This document shows positions 16,540 to 24,856 of a stretch of 64,000 nt of DNA, piece by piece; the stretch's first letter is position 1, and every line of letters starts with the position of its first letter. Source of the stretch: Pseudomonas guineae (lineage in GTDB: Bacteria; Pseudomonadota; Gammaproteobacteria; Pseudomonadales; Pseudomonadaceae); NCBI RefSeq assembly GCF_900113745.1, contig NZ_FOQL01000003.1:434001-498000 (forward strand), written 5' to 3'. The translations under genes and the position numbers were made by a program. The notes below the pieces were generated by a model, which searched no databases, had not been told where the DNA came from, and saw only the letters and a list, made by a program, of their open reading frames with translations.

Positions 16540-18840
16540 TCATGCTCCTAAGTTGTCAGTGGTGGCGGGTGTCTCGATGCCCTGCATCGGCGAGCCACCT
16601 TGCTGCGGCACCGGGGGATAAGCCGGGCTGGTGTTCTGCTGCACAGCAGGCGGCAGCTGCTCACTGCCTGGCTGCGCGCCATCGCCCTGAATGTACGGGC
16701 TGCGAATGTTCATCGCCGCGGCCTTGTCGACCGTCGGGAAGTTGGGATCGTCGCCGCCTGGTGTTGGTGAGCGGTAGCCAGCGCCCTGCATCACCGCGTC
16801 GGCAATCGGCGCGATCTGCGGCATCTGCGCCACCTGTGCGCCGGCCTGCATCGCGGAGTACGCAGCCTGCACACCGATCTGCACGGCACGCGCCTGGATT
16901 TCGGCAATCTCGCTCTCGCTCTTGCGCTCCTTCATCGCCAGCTCGCGCATCTTCACGTCAACACCAGACTTCTGCAGTGCGTCCTTCACCGCTTGCTCGA
17001 TACGCTTCTCAACGGCCTCGGGAGACTCCTGCTCGGCAGCAGCGCGGATAGCCTCGACCACATCCTTCTTGAACGGCACATCCATGAGCGAAACCATGAA
17101 CGGCAGCATTGCCGCCTGGTACTGCGCCGGCAGCGACTTGACCGCTTCGGACATAGCGTTGAGCTGCTGGCCGCGATAGCTCTTGGTGCTCGGCACGTCT
17201 TCCAGTGCCACTTGCAGGCGAGTGCGCTGCAGGTCGTTGCTCAGGTACGCATAGCCCAGCTCGTCGACCTCGGGCTTGTTGATCACCACCTCGCGATCCT
17301 CGCGCACGGCATCGCCCTCGATGATGATCGTCTGCGGCTTATCGCCCAAGTCTTCAACGATCATCGCCAGTAGCAGCTCGCCGACCATGGAGCGACCTGC
17401 CCGGAAGTTGTCCATCATCCGGGCCAGGCTTTGGTTGCTCTGCTCTACCTGGGTCTGCTCCTGCAGTCCGCTACGCGCAGTGCCCTCCTTGCCCATAAAG
17501 CCGCTGGTGACTGCAGACACGCGCTGGATGGCCTGACGGCTGTCTTGGATCAGCTGGAAGTGCTGGGCGTTGAGTTGGAAGTCGCGCTTCACATCAAAGC
17601 GTGCGCCGTTACGAGCCATGTGCTCGGCATTCAGCACAATGTCCGCGTCCACGCGGCCAACCTGGCGACGGAACTGAGCATCGGTCATATCCACTGCGCC
17701 CTTGGTACGCTCGGTACGGACCACAGCCATACCCCAGCGCAGCTTCGATATGCCGCTGTTGAGGCTGTCCTGCGGAAAGATCATGCCGCGCACATAGCCA
17801 TACGGCACGCTGCTGCTGTCCTCGCGGAAGCCCCAAAACGGCACATAAGGGAAGTGGTTGTGGGTGTAAGACGTCGGGCCGTCGTGCATCAGGTGCGGCC
17901 CAAGCCAGTAGCTGCGGCGCACGCGGGCGACCACGGCCATGCTGTGCTTCACGGTGCCGCTGGCCACGGCAATGTTGTGCGCAAGGTTGTTCTCGTCGTA
18001 CTCGACCACGCGGCCGTCGGGGCTGGTGATCACGGCCACGCTCACCCAGCGCCGGTACCACAGTTCCACCAGGCACACCTGCTTGCTCACCGGGTTGTAC
18101 CAGCGGTCTTCCTGCACGGTGCGGTTGCGCGCCTCGCCCCAGGCATTGCTCAGTCCTGTCGATGATCCACCGTCTACAGCTTCAAGCGCCTGCTCAGCCC
18201 ACCAGCCGGGACCATGGCGGTCAATCGATAAGATCAGCTCCTTGTGCTGCGGGAACACCATCGCAATGCGCTTGGGCACCAGCCAGCGCTTGCGGCGCAG
18301 GTAGCGGGCATCGCTCAGGTCATCTTCAGTAGCGGCAAAGTCCCAATCAATTTCACGGCGATGCACAGCCGTGCAACGGTACGGGTACTTGAATGGGTCG
18401 CTCTCGCGCTTCACTTCCACCCAGCCCAGGCCAACGGCGATCTGCGGGCGGAAGGCGTTACTGCACGCGGCATCGGCCTTGCTGTGTCGCTCAGCCTCGT
18501 TCAGCTTGAAGTTCAGCGCATCCGCTATGTCCTGGCCGCCCGTCTGACCGTTAGCCGTCACGCGCCAGTCGCTGCGGATGGTCGCCTCGTAGCCCTGGAT
18601 CGATAGCAGCGCCGGGCCTACCAAGTCCTCAACAGCAGGCGGAATGCCCAGGTCGCGCTGGCGTTGCAGCAGGTCGCTGGCCAGTTGGTTGCCGTCGGCA
18701 TAGTCCATTTCCTTGTCGGCCGTAGCGCGCCAGTGCGGCTGCTCTTCGATTTCCATCAAGAACTCGGCGTACTCTTCCAGGGTGATTGCCAGCTCATCGG
18801 CGGCCTGGGTGTCTGGCGACTTAATCGCGGTGGCGTCCAT
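16540..18840 (-). CDS. Portal protein, P22-like family
   Basis: 766 residues. The protein opens with a helical segment (about 20-60), then a core containing PPAVEDLVGPALLSIQGYEA and FRPQIAVGLGWVEVKRE, and has a long C-terminal helical barrel region (about 590-720) rich in Gln and Ala, as in P22-type portals. The portal forms the dodecameric ring through which DNA is packaged and ejected. It lies 9 nt after the large terminase stop and is followed by a strong terminator. Confidence 0.9.
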   Translation of the reverse strand: MDATAIKSPDTQAADELAITLEEYAEFLMEIEEQPHWRATADKEMDYADGNQLASDLLQRQRDLGIPPAVEDLVGPALLSIQGYEATIRSDWRVTANGQTGGQDIADALNFKLNEAERHSKADAACSNAFRPQIAVGLGWVEVKRESDPFKYPYRCTAVHRREIDWDFAATEDDLSDARYLRRKRWLVPKRIAMVFPQHKELILSIDRHGPGWWAEQALEAVDGGSSTGLSNAWGEARNRTVQEDRWYNPVSKQVCLVELWYRRWVSVAVITSPDGRVVEYDENNLAHNIAVASGTVKHSMAVVARVRRSYWLGPHLMHDGPTSYTHNHFPYVPFWGFREDSSSVPYGYVRGMIFPQDSLNSGISKLRWGMAVVRTERTKGAVDMTDAQFRRQVGRVDADIVLNAEHMARNGARFDVKRDFQLNAQHFQLIQDSRQAIQRVSAVTSGFMGKEGTARSGLQEQTQVEQSNQSLARMMDNFRAGRSMVGELLLAMIVEDLGDKPQTIIIEGDAVREDREVVINKPEVDELGYAYLSNDLQRTRLQVALEDVPSTKSYRGQQLNAMSEAVKSLPAQYQAAMLPFMVSLMDVPFKKDVVEAIRAAAEQESPEAVEKRIEQAVKDALQKSGVDVKMRELAMKERKSESEIAEIQARAVQIGVQAAYSAMQAGAQVAQMPQIAPIADAVMQGAGYRSPTPGGDDPNFPTVDKAAAMNIRSPYIQGDGAQPGSEQLPPAVQQNTSPAYPPVPQQGGSPMQGIETPATTDNLGA

Positions 18841-18849
18841 GGTGATTCC

Positions 18850-20436
18850 TCAAGTGCGCCAGTCGGGCGGCGGGGCTTCTTGGTAAGTGGTTGCGCGGGT
18901 AGCGCCGTCGATAAGGTTCAGCTCTTTGGCCTGTGCGTACTGGCGATAGGCGTCGGCGCCCTCGCTGCAGCCGTTGGCCTTGTTGGGCGTGTCGATGTAA
19001 CCGTTGGCGGCGCGGCTAAAGACTTTCTTGTAGCCCTCCAGCCGCTCGATACCCTTCTTGCAGCGCACCTCGTCGAAGTAGGCGCCCTTCAGGTGCTTGC
19101 GCACGGCATGGATACCGGTGATCAGCTCGCTTATGCGGGGCAGCACAAAGAACCGCTCACCTGGCATCAGGTCTTGCAGCATCTGTTCTGTGCTCTTGTT
19201 GTAATCGCTCAGGCGCTCATGCGCGGCGTCATGCGGCAGGAAGTGCGTGCCGAAGATGTAGCCCTTGGCGCGCAGCTCGGCGACGTAGTGGCGCAAGTCC
19301 TTGTCGTGATCTTCGAAGTAGTCGATAAAGCGGTCGTCGCCGCGACTCTCCTGCTGGAACCAGATCGCGCAACCGTCCTTCTTGCCAATGTCCCAGTAGG
19401 TGTTGACCGGCACATCGAGGACTGGCAAGCGCGTGACACCACCACGCTTGCGCAGAGCGATCATATCCTTGGCGTAGTAGTTGCCTTCGGTGCTGACCTG
19501 GAAGGCCTCGGCCGGTGTCGACGGGTACTCTTGCCACATCCGCTCTTCAGCGCCGGCAAAGTCGGCCTGCTTGGTGGCGACATACCAGGCGCGCTGGTCC
19601 GGGTCGATCCTGCAGTCCATTTCAGCTTCGATTTTGTCGAAGTAGTCGTGCTCATCACGGGTGATTGCCACGGTTGTGACGGGCAGGCGATAGCGCGGCT
19701 CTTGCCACCAGGCGTAGAAGTGGAAGCGGTAGTCTTTGGGCGTCAGCACCTTCTTGCTGGCATGGTTGGCCTGCGCGATGCCTACCATGTTGAAGAACTC
19801 GCCTTCACGGCCTTCAGCGGTACTCTCGATCACCAGCACGCCGTTGGTTGGCACGGCCGGTATCGAACCGGTTACTACTTCCTGCGCCTTGTCCGGGTAC
19901 TTGGCGCAAATCTTCCCGAACTCGGAAACGTGCAGGCGGTGGATGGTGCCCGAGCGCATTGACGTGCCGACGCGCACCGAACTGTTGTTGTGTGCGAAAA
20001 GCAGCTCTACCGCGCTATCCCTGGCCAGCGGAAAACGCTCACGCAGCTCTGGCGGCAGGTTCTCGTAGGCGAATTTGACCTTATCCCGAAAGATCGTTTC
20101 GGCTGCCTCACGATCCTGGGCAATGATCCCGCAGCGCTGGTTGGCATTGAACAGAGCGTGGTCCAGCCACATCACGGCAATCAGTGTGGTGAAACCCAAC
20201 TGGCGTGCCTTCAGGATCAGGTTGCGGTGCCAGAGCCGACGGATAAACCGCTTCTGCGCACGGTTGGGCGCAAACGGCATGACCAGGTTGTCTTCGCCGT
20301 CATCGCCCTTAATCATGATCTTGTACAGGCAGCCGCTAAACAGCCGCCACTCTGGATTGAGCAGGCAGCGCTCCAGCTCTTCGGCGTTCGATGGCAGCTC
20401 GGCCAGCGGCTTGGAGACAGTCGCAGCCATCATCAA
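18850..20436 (-). CDS. Terminase large subunit
   Basis: 528 residues. Residues 73-85 (LILKARQLGFTTL) carry the Walker A-like loop of terminase ATPases; RLHVSEFGKI near residue 168 gives the Walker B Glu region. The C-terminal nuclease domain starts at TYWDIGKKDGCAIWF with its metal-binding Asp, and a later Asp lies in the ADAYRQ segment. The protein cuts concatemers and pumps DNA into the prohead. Its ATGA start overlaps the stop of the small subunit. Confidence 0.92.
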   Translation of the reverse strand: MMMAATVSKPLAELPSNAEELERCLLNPEWRLFSGCLYKIMIKGDDGEDNLVMPFAPNRAQKRFIRRLWHRNLILKARQLGFTTLIAVMWLDHALFNANQRCGIIAQDREAAETIFRDKVKFAYENLPPELRERFPLARDSAVELLFAHNNSSVRVGTSMRSGTIHRLHVSEFGKICAKYPDKAQEVVTGSIPAVPTNGVLVIESTAEGREGEFFNMVGIAQANHASKKVLTPKDYRFHFYAWWQEPRYRLPVTTVAITRDEHDYFDKIEAEMDCRIDPDQRAWYVATKQADFAGAEERMWQEYPSTPAEAFQVSTEGNYYAKDMIALRKRGGVTRLPVLDVPVNTYWDIGKKDGCAIWFQQESRGDDRFIDYFEDHDKDLRHYVAELRAKGYIFGTHFLPHDAAHERLSDYNKSTEQMLQDLMPGERFFVLPRISELITGIHAVRKHLKGAYFDEVRCKKGIERLEGYKKVFSRAANGYIDTPNKANGCSEGADAYRQYAQAKELNLIDGATRATTYQEAPPPDWRT

Positions 20437-21101
20437 CCCTCGTCGTGTTCAGGGTCGTGCGCCACAGGCATAAAGCCGACGTTGCCGGCTGCGTTGATCC
20501 GCTCCAGCACTGCCACCAGCGGGTCGACGCGCTGCTGGTTGTCCAGCTCATACAGGCCCAGGTGCTTGAATAGCTTCTCAAGCGCGGTGTTCTTGTCGCT
20601 GACCTTGTACTCAGTGACGGTCGTTTCGCCCTTGCCGTCTTCATCCTTGCGCGTACTGATCTTCACGCCGCTGATAGCTGCAGCCGTATCGTCGTCCAGC
20701 TCATGTATGTCTTTAGGCTCGCCGTCATCGCGGAACAGCTTGCGCGGGTCGAACAGACCGATGCGCGCGACCTCCTGCAGCACACGGTCAGCGGTGATAC
20801 CGGTGCGCTCCTGCTGCTTGGCTAGGCCAGCTTCGATAGCGGCCCTGACCACAGGTTTTAACAGGTTCTCAGTCGCCATCTGCTGCGCGGTCTTTGCGCT
20901 ATAACCTGCACGAATCGCGGCCTGCGTGCCGTTCTGGTCAACCAGGTACTCATCGACAAAGCGCTGCTGCTTTGCGGTGATACGCACCTCTGCTTCCTGC
21001 ACCTTCACAGTCTTCTGCGCACGCGCCTTCTCACCTGCTGGCTTCTTAGAGCTGGCAGGTGTTGGCTTGGCTTTGGGCGTTACTTTGGGTTTGGTAGTCA
21101 T
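20433..21101 (-). CDS. Terminase small subunit
   Basis: 222 residues. A basic Pro/Lys-rich N-terminal tail (1-35) is followed by ITAKQQRFVDEYLVDQNGTQ and AAIRAGYSAKTAQQMATENL, the helix-turn-helix signature of the Terminase_2 family that recognises pac or cos DNA. The rest is oligomerisation helix. It is the first gene of the late block: the 17-bp motif (21134-21150) ends 32 nt before its start. Confidence 0.9.
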   Translation of the reverse strand: MTTKPKVTPKAKPTPASSKKPAGEKARAQKTVKVQEAEVRITAKQQRFVDEYLVDQNGTQAAIRAGYSAKTAQQMATENLLKPVVRAAIEAGLAKQQERTGITADRVLQEVARIGLFDPRKLFRDDGEPKDIHELDDDTAAAISGVKISTRKDEDGKGETTVTEYKVSDKNTALEKLFKHLGLYELDNQQRVDPLVAVLERINAAGNVGFMPVAHDPEHDEG

Positions 21102-21133
21102 GCCGCAATGGTGGCGGCACGCTATGGGGAGGG

Positions 21134-21150
21134 GCGAACCCTACAGGGGG
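21134..21150 (-). promoter_or_regulatory. Repeated late-block regulatory motif, copy 1
   Basis: Minus strand CCCCCTGTAGGGTTCGC, identical to copy 3 (8062-8078). It sits between the small terminase start (32 nt away) and the divergent 258-aa moron. No -35/-10 pair of ordinary sigma-70 type is evident beside it, so it may depend on a phage activator. Confidence 0.6.
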
Positions 21151-21262
21151 TTAGCTTTCGGTCGAGTAAGCATCGTCAACTGATCACCCATCATGCGGGC
21201 TGAAAGCGATCTGTCGCTACGCTAACATCAGGGCCTACCAAGGAATCTAATCAGGGCCGCGC

Positions 21263-22039
21263 ATGGACTTCATCGCTTCACTTCTCAGCAGCACTACTGC
21301 TTTCTTTACATCGATCGACTACACACCACTCAAGCAGTTCGTTGACCTTAATGATGCTCGTAATCTCGCGGCTATCGTAGGTGTCATCATTACGGTTAAT
21401 GCAGCCAGCAAGAAATGGGGTACTGCAGCGATTTACCAGGCGCAGATCGGGTACCAGATAAACCGACCAACCCGTATCACTAGCCTATCGCTGGCAAACC
21501 TCAAGGATAAGCCACTGATCATCTACCGCATTATTGCACGGTTCAACGAGAGCAAAACCTATGTGATCCTGCAGGAGTTCAAACCTCCACTTGTCATTGA
21601 CGGGCTCAAAGCAACAACGCTTGACCCAGATGCGTTCTCTTCACTTGATGCCGAGAAAAATCCTTTCGACGACTTCGACGCGAAGATGGACATTATTCTG
21701 GTCACAGAAAGTACCGCCGTAAAATGTAAGCCAGCTAAGTCGCAAGAAAGTCTGACGCTGAAGCATATGAAGGGATTCACCCAAATCGGCAAGTCGACAA
21801 GGCTATTCAACAAAAAGGTCTATACCGCTCAGGCAGCTTACGCCCTCGTCTATCGGCACAAGGACACAGACTGCACAAGCTTTCTTCTCCACGGCGGTCA
21901 CATCATTGATGAATGGCCATTCCGATATAACGCCATTTCCAGAGAAAGCATGAAAGACGAAACAAGCCTGCTCAATGCTTTACGTGACCTATCTGAACAG
22001 GTCGGAACGAAAATACACGCACAAAAACTCACTAGCTGA
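21263..22039 (+). CDS. Membrane-anchored accessory (moron) protein, unknown
   Basis: 258 residues on the plus strand between two minus-strand genes, followed by its own terminator. One membrane segment (LAAIVGVIITVNAA, about residues 35-49) precedes a soluble, probably beta-sandwich domain (IGYQINRPTRITSLSLANLK and PLIIYRIIARFNESKTYV). The layout resembles the 191-aa protein at 44422-44997. Richer in A and T than the terminase genes beside it. Membrane-anchored morons often alter host surface or exclude other phages; that is inference. Confidence 0.7.
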   Translation: MDFIASLLSSTTAFFTSIDYTPLKQFVDLNDARNLAAIVGVIITVNAASKKWGTAAIYQAQIGYQINRPTRITSLSLANLKDKPLIIYRIIARFNESKTYVILQEFKPPLVIDGLKATTLDPDAFSSLDAEKNPFDDFDAKMDIILVTESTAVKCKPAKSQESLTLKHMKGFTQIGKSTRLFNKKVYTAQAAYALVYRHKDTDCTSFLLHGGHIIDEWPFRYNAISRESMKDETSLLNALRDLSEQVGTKIHAQKLTS

Positions 22040-22052
22040 CTCGCTCAGACAA

Positions 22053-22080
22053 GAAAGCCCGCACTAAGCGGGCTTCTTTC
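22053..22080. terminator. Hairpin terminator after moron
   Basis: Stem AAGCCCGC/GCGGGCTT (22055-22062 with 22068-22075), loop ACTAA, followed by CTTTC on the plus strand. It ends the 258-aa moron and, as the stem is symmetrical, would also weaken leftward read-through into the terminase block. Confidence 0.75.
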
Positions 22081-22149
22081 TACGCCGGATCATTCATTCG
22101 TGGCGAATGCACAGGAATGACGATGCCTTTCGGCGCCATCATGACCAAC

Positions 22150-22668
22150 CTAGAACCCTGCCAGTCCTAGCTGCTCGTCACACCCCTTCCCCTTCAGCGC
22201 CGTCTTCACTGCGCGCAGCTCCCGGCGCAGGCTCTTGACCTGCAGCGACAAGTCAGCGGCAATCATCGCCACGTTACGGCTCTGCTCGATACCGACGGCC
22301 TGCATTGCTACACCCGCCAGCATTGCGGCCAGCATGCGGTCTTCTTTCGGAGTGAGCGTGAGCACGTCGTCGCCTATGTCGATCTTGACTGTACCGCACG
22401 GCAGGATCGTTTTGCTGATCACGCGGGCGGCGTCATGGACCTCGGCAGGGGCATAGATGCCACGGCGCACCCTGACAATCATGCCGGCATTAACGAGCGT
22501 GCCCACCCGGTCGTCGATGGTCGTCGCCGGCAGATCAAGCAGCTCGATCAGCGCTTCGCGGGTCACAATTTGCTCCAGCGCGTGCAGCTCTTGCACCGCC
22601 TCAAGCACGCGTCCGGTCGACGACTGGCTGCTCAGATCGGACGTTGCAACTATCCGGCTTGTAGTCAT
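22150..22668 (-). CDS. Winged-helix regulator at the lambda Q position
   Basis: 172 residues from ATG (MTTSRIVATSDLSSQSS), with GGGGGTG just upstream; a TTG four codons earlier is less likely. Residues about 18-75 form a winged helix: VLEAVQELHALEQIVTREAL, then LPATTIDDRVGTLVNAGMIV as recognition helix and wing, then VRRGIYAPAE. The second half is helical. It is the last minus-strand gene before the late region, where lambda-type phages place their late regulator, so it is a candidate for the factor acting on the 17-bp motifs. This link is inference. Confidence 0.6.
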   Translation of the reverse strand: MTTSRIVATSDLSSQSSTGRVLEAVQELHALEQIVTREALIELLDLPATTIDDRVGTLVNAGMIVRVRRGIYAPAEVHDAARVISKTILPCGTVKIDIGDDVLTLTPKEDRMLAAMLAGVAMQAVGIEQSRNVAMIAADLSLQVKSLRRELRAVKTALKGKGCDEQLGLAGF

Positions 22669-22735
22669 GCACACCCCCAAAATTTCATGCTGAATTTTAC
22701 TACAACAACACCCTGCAAACCATTAATGACGGGGT

Positions 22736-22825
22736 TTACAGGGCTTTCGATGTCACTTGACCCAGTGCTGCTTGAGCCCACGCAGCCACCACGCCAAACA
22801 GGGCAATTCCGATTTGCGCAATCAC
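22736..22825 (-). CDS. Possible 29-aa membrane peptide
   Basis: A GTG frame whose GTGA overlaps the ninG stop: VIAQIGIALFGVVAAWAQAA followed by LGQVTSKAL. It is a single hydrophobic helix with a short polar tail. The coupling overlap is the main support; no separate ribosome site is needed or seen. Could be a chance frame. Confidence 0.35.
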   Translation of the reverse strand: MIAQIGIALFGVVAAWAQAALGQVTSKAL

Positions 22826-23469
22826 TGGGCCGCCCTCTTCAGCTCGCGCTGCTTGGCGCGGTACTCGGCGGCAATCGCCTTCAGTTCTGGAATACTGTAC
22901 TTGCGCGGCTCATGGTCAGCTTCCAGCGCCTCGACAGCAGCTAGACCAATGCGCTCGATCAGCCCGGCACGGAACCCGTTTTTGACTGACTCGCCCTTGC
23001 GCGCGTATTTGTTGGAGCCGCCGTTACAGCCCTTGCACTGCAGCCAGATGTTTTGCTCAACCAGGCGCAACTCAGGCCGCGCACCCTTGCTCAGGTAGTG
23101 GCCACCATCCCAGGCGCCGCCCGTCTTCCAGCCCTGCTCGGCTTGCACCTGGGCCTGGTCCTTGCCGCAACTCATGCAGCCACTGCCGAGGGATAGCTCT
23201 TCCAATCGCCGTGCGCCCTGCACGGCCTTGGTCGCCTCTTCGACGAACCAGCCGTAGCTCCTTAACGCCTCTTTGCGCACCTTGATTTCACGGCGCTCGC
23301 GCTGCTCGATAGCGATACGCGCCCTCTTCTGGTTCGCCGGCTGCTTTGCCTCGGCTATCGCGCACTTGGGGCTGCACACCGCTTGGCCAAGGCGTTGCGG
23401 TATGAACCTCTCCCCACACGCCGGGTTCTTGCAGTCCTTGGCCTTGGGCTGCTTAGTGGGCAGGCTCAT
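22822..23469 (-). CDS. ninG: NinG-like recombination protein
   Basis: 215 residues. Two Cys pairs at the N-terminus (CKNPACGERF then CSPKCA) and two more in the core (CMSCGKD, then CKGCNGGSN) with AWDGGHYLSKGARPELRL between them match NinG (Rap) of lambda, which promotes branch-specific resolution in phage Red-type recombination. Lambda NinG is of similar length. It overlaps the DUF1367 gene by 4 nt. Confidence 0.9.
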   Translation of the reverse strand: MSLPTKQPKAKDCKNPACGERFIPQRLGQAVCSPKCAIAEAKQPANQKRARIAIEQRERREIKVRKEALRSYGWFVEEATKAVQGARRLEELSLGSGCMSCGKDQAQVQAEQGWKTGGAWDGGHYLSKGARPELRLVEQNIWLQCKGCNGGSNKYARKGESVKNGFRAGLIERIGLAAVEALEADHEPRKYSIPELKAIAAEYRAKQRELKRAAQ

Positions 23470-24053
23470 GCAAAACTCCCAAACTGTTCAGCGGCAGCCA
23501 TGGCATCGGTCTCGGTTTCAAAGTGCGCAGACAGAACCAGACGCCAGCAGGCGTTGAACACATCGCGGTAAAGCGGCTCGAAAGCCGTGTCATCCATGGC
23601 AGCCCAGCTGATCGACTTGGCCTCGCGCCGGATGCCTTCGGGTGTCTGCACCAGGTTGTAATGCCCGGCCTCGATGGTCACCCACTCGCGGAAAGCCTCA
23701 CGGCTCTTGTCCACTGCCGGGAATCGTTCGGCGCGATCGGTCTCCAGCTTCTTCAGGTACTCCCCCACTGCTACCTGCAGCTGTCCTGGGCGCTGATTCA
23801 AGTCCTCGAAATACTTGGCCAGGCCTTGAATGCCTCGCAGCTCTTGGCGTGGGATCAAGCCGCCCTTGGGTTCCCAGTAGTCGTAGGCCAGGTCCAGCAT
23901 GGAGAAGAACTTGCCGTGAAACTTGGCGTTGCGCATGCGGGTGAACTTGCCGTGAACCGTCTGTCCTGCCTTGAGTTTTTGCACCTGCTCGCGATCGGCT
24001 TCGGTCGCCGGTACCAGGCCGTGCGCAGTGCGGATTAGTGCTAACTCAGCCAT
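23466..24053 (-). CDS. DUF1367 family protein
   Basis: 195 residues. The start MAELALIRTAHGLVPATEAD and the phrase KFHGKFFSMLDLAYDYWEPK are hallmarks of DUF1367, found in lambdoid phages between replication genes and ninG. No biochemical role is established. It overlaps the helicase-loader gene by one base and ninG by 4 nt. Confidence 0.88.
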   Translation of the reverse strand: MAELALIRTAHGLVPATEADREQVQKLKAGQTVHGKFTRMRNAKFHGKFFSMLDLAYDYWEPKGGLIPRQELRGIQGLAKYFEDLNQRPGQLQVAVGEYLKKLETDRAERFPAVDKSREAFREWVTIEAGHYNLVQTPEGIRREAKSISWAAMDDTAFEPLYRDVFNACWRLVLSAHFETETDAMAAAEQFGSFA

Positions 24054-24856
24054 TACAGGATGTCCTTACGGGCAGATGCCCAGTCGAATACCAGAACTAT
24101 CCCGCTCGCCTCGCTCAGCCTGTCAAAACTACGCTCGCCAAGCACTTCACGCAGATCAGTAGGAAACAGATTGCTGATCACAATGGTTGGGCGCATCGCC
24201 TCGTAGCGTCCGTTGATCACAGTGAAAAGGGTTGCCTGCTCAAAGTCATTGGCTTTGGTCGCCCCCACTTCGTCGATGATCAACAAGTCTGGCTCTACCA
24301 GGCTGGCGAAAGCCTGCGCCTCGGTGTAATCGGAGTTGCGGTCATAGCTACCCTTGATGTACTGCAGTAGGCCGCTGACGGTGCGATAAACCGCTGTCAT
24401 GCCAAGACGGTTAATCAAGTGGCGTGAAATGGCCGCAGACAGGTGAGTTTTTCCCGTACCGGGGTTTCCCAGCAGCGCCAGGCAACGTCCCGCAGCTGCA
24501 TGCTCAGCAAAGTGCTGCGCATAAGCTCGGCACGCAGCCAGATTGGCTTCCTGTTGTTTGCTAGTGCAGTGGTACTCGGTGAATGACTTTTCGACAAACC
24601 GCTTGGGGATCATCGCTGCGCCCAGGCGCTGCTCGAGCTTCTTGCTCTTAGCCTTGGCTGCCTGCTCAAGTACCTCCCTGTCCTCACGCAGGCGGCGATC
24701 CTCTTCGGCGCAGGCCGGGCATCCACTTGGGTGATCAGTCTTGCTAGAGGTGACCGACACAAAGTCACCGTGCTGCTCGCAATTGCAGAGCTGCTTATCG
24801 ATCACGCCGCAGAGATTGCGCTCGATGTCGCTGATATTCAGATCAAGCGAAACCAT
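24053..24856 (-). CDS. DnaC-type helicase loader (phage P-like role)
   Basis: 267 residues. A Cys-rich N-terminus (CNCEQHGDF, then CPACAEED) precedes an AAA+ core: GNPGTGKTHL is Walker A (about residues 128-137) and DLLIIDEVGA is Walker B. SFDRLSEA near the end is the arginine-finger region. Proteins of this type load host DnaB onto the phage origin. It overlaps the initiator gene by 14 nt. Confidence 0.9.
   Translation of the reverse strand: MVSLDLNISDIERNLCGVIDKQLCNCEQHGDFVSVTSSKTDHPSGCPACAEEDRRLREDREVLEQAAKAKSKKLEQRLGAAMIPKRFVEKSFTEYHCTSKQQEANLAACRAYAQHFAEHAAAGRCLALLGNPGTGKTHLSAAISRHLINRLGMTAVYRTVSGLLQYIKGSYDRNSDYTEAQAFASLVEPDLLIIDEVGATKANDFEQATLFTVINGRYEAMRPTIVISNLFPTDLREVLGERSFDRLSEASGIVLVFDWASARKDIL

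Noticed and set aside
18664..19962. 432-codon plus-strand frame
   Set aside because: Antisense to the large terminase and portal start; no domain pattern.
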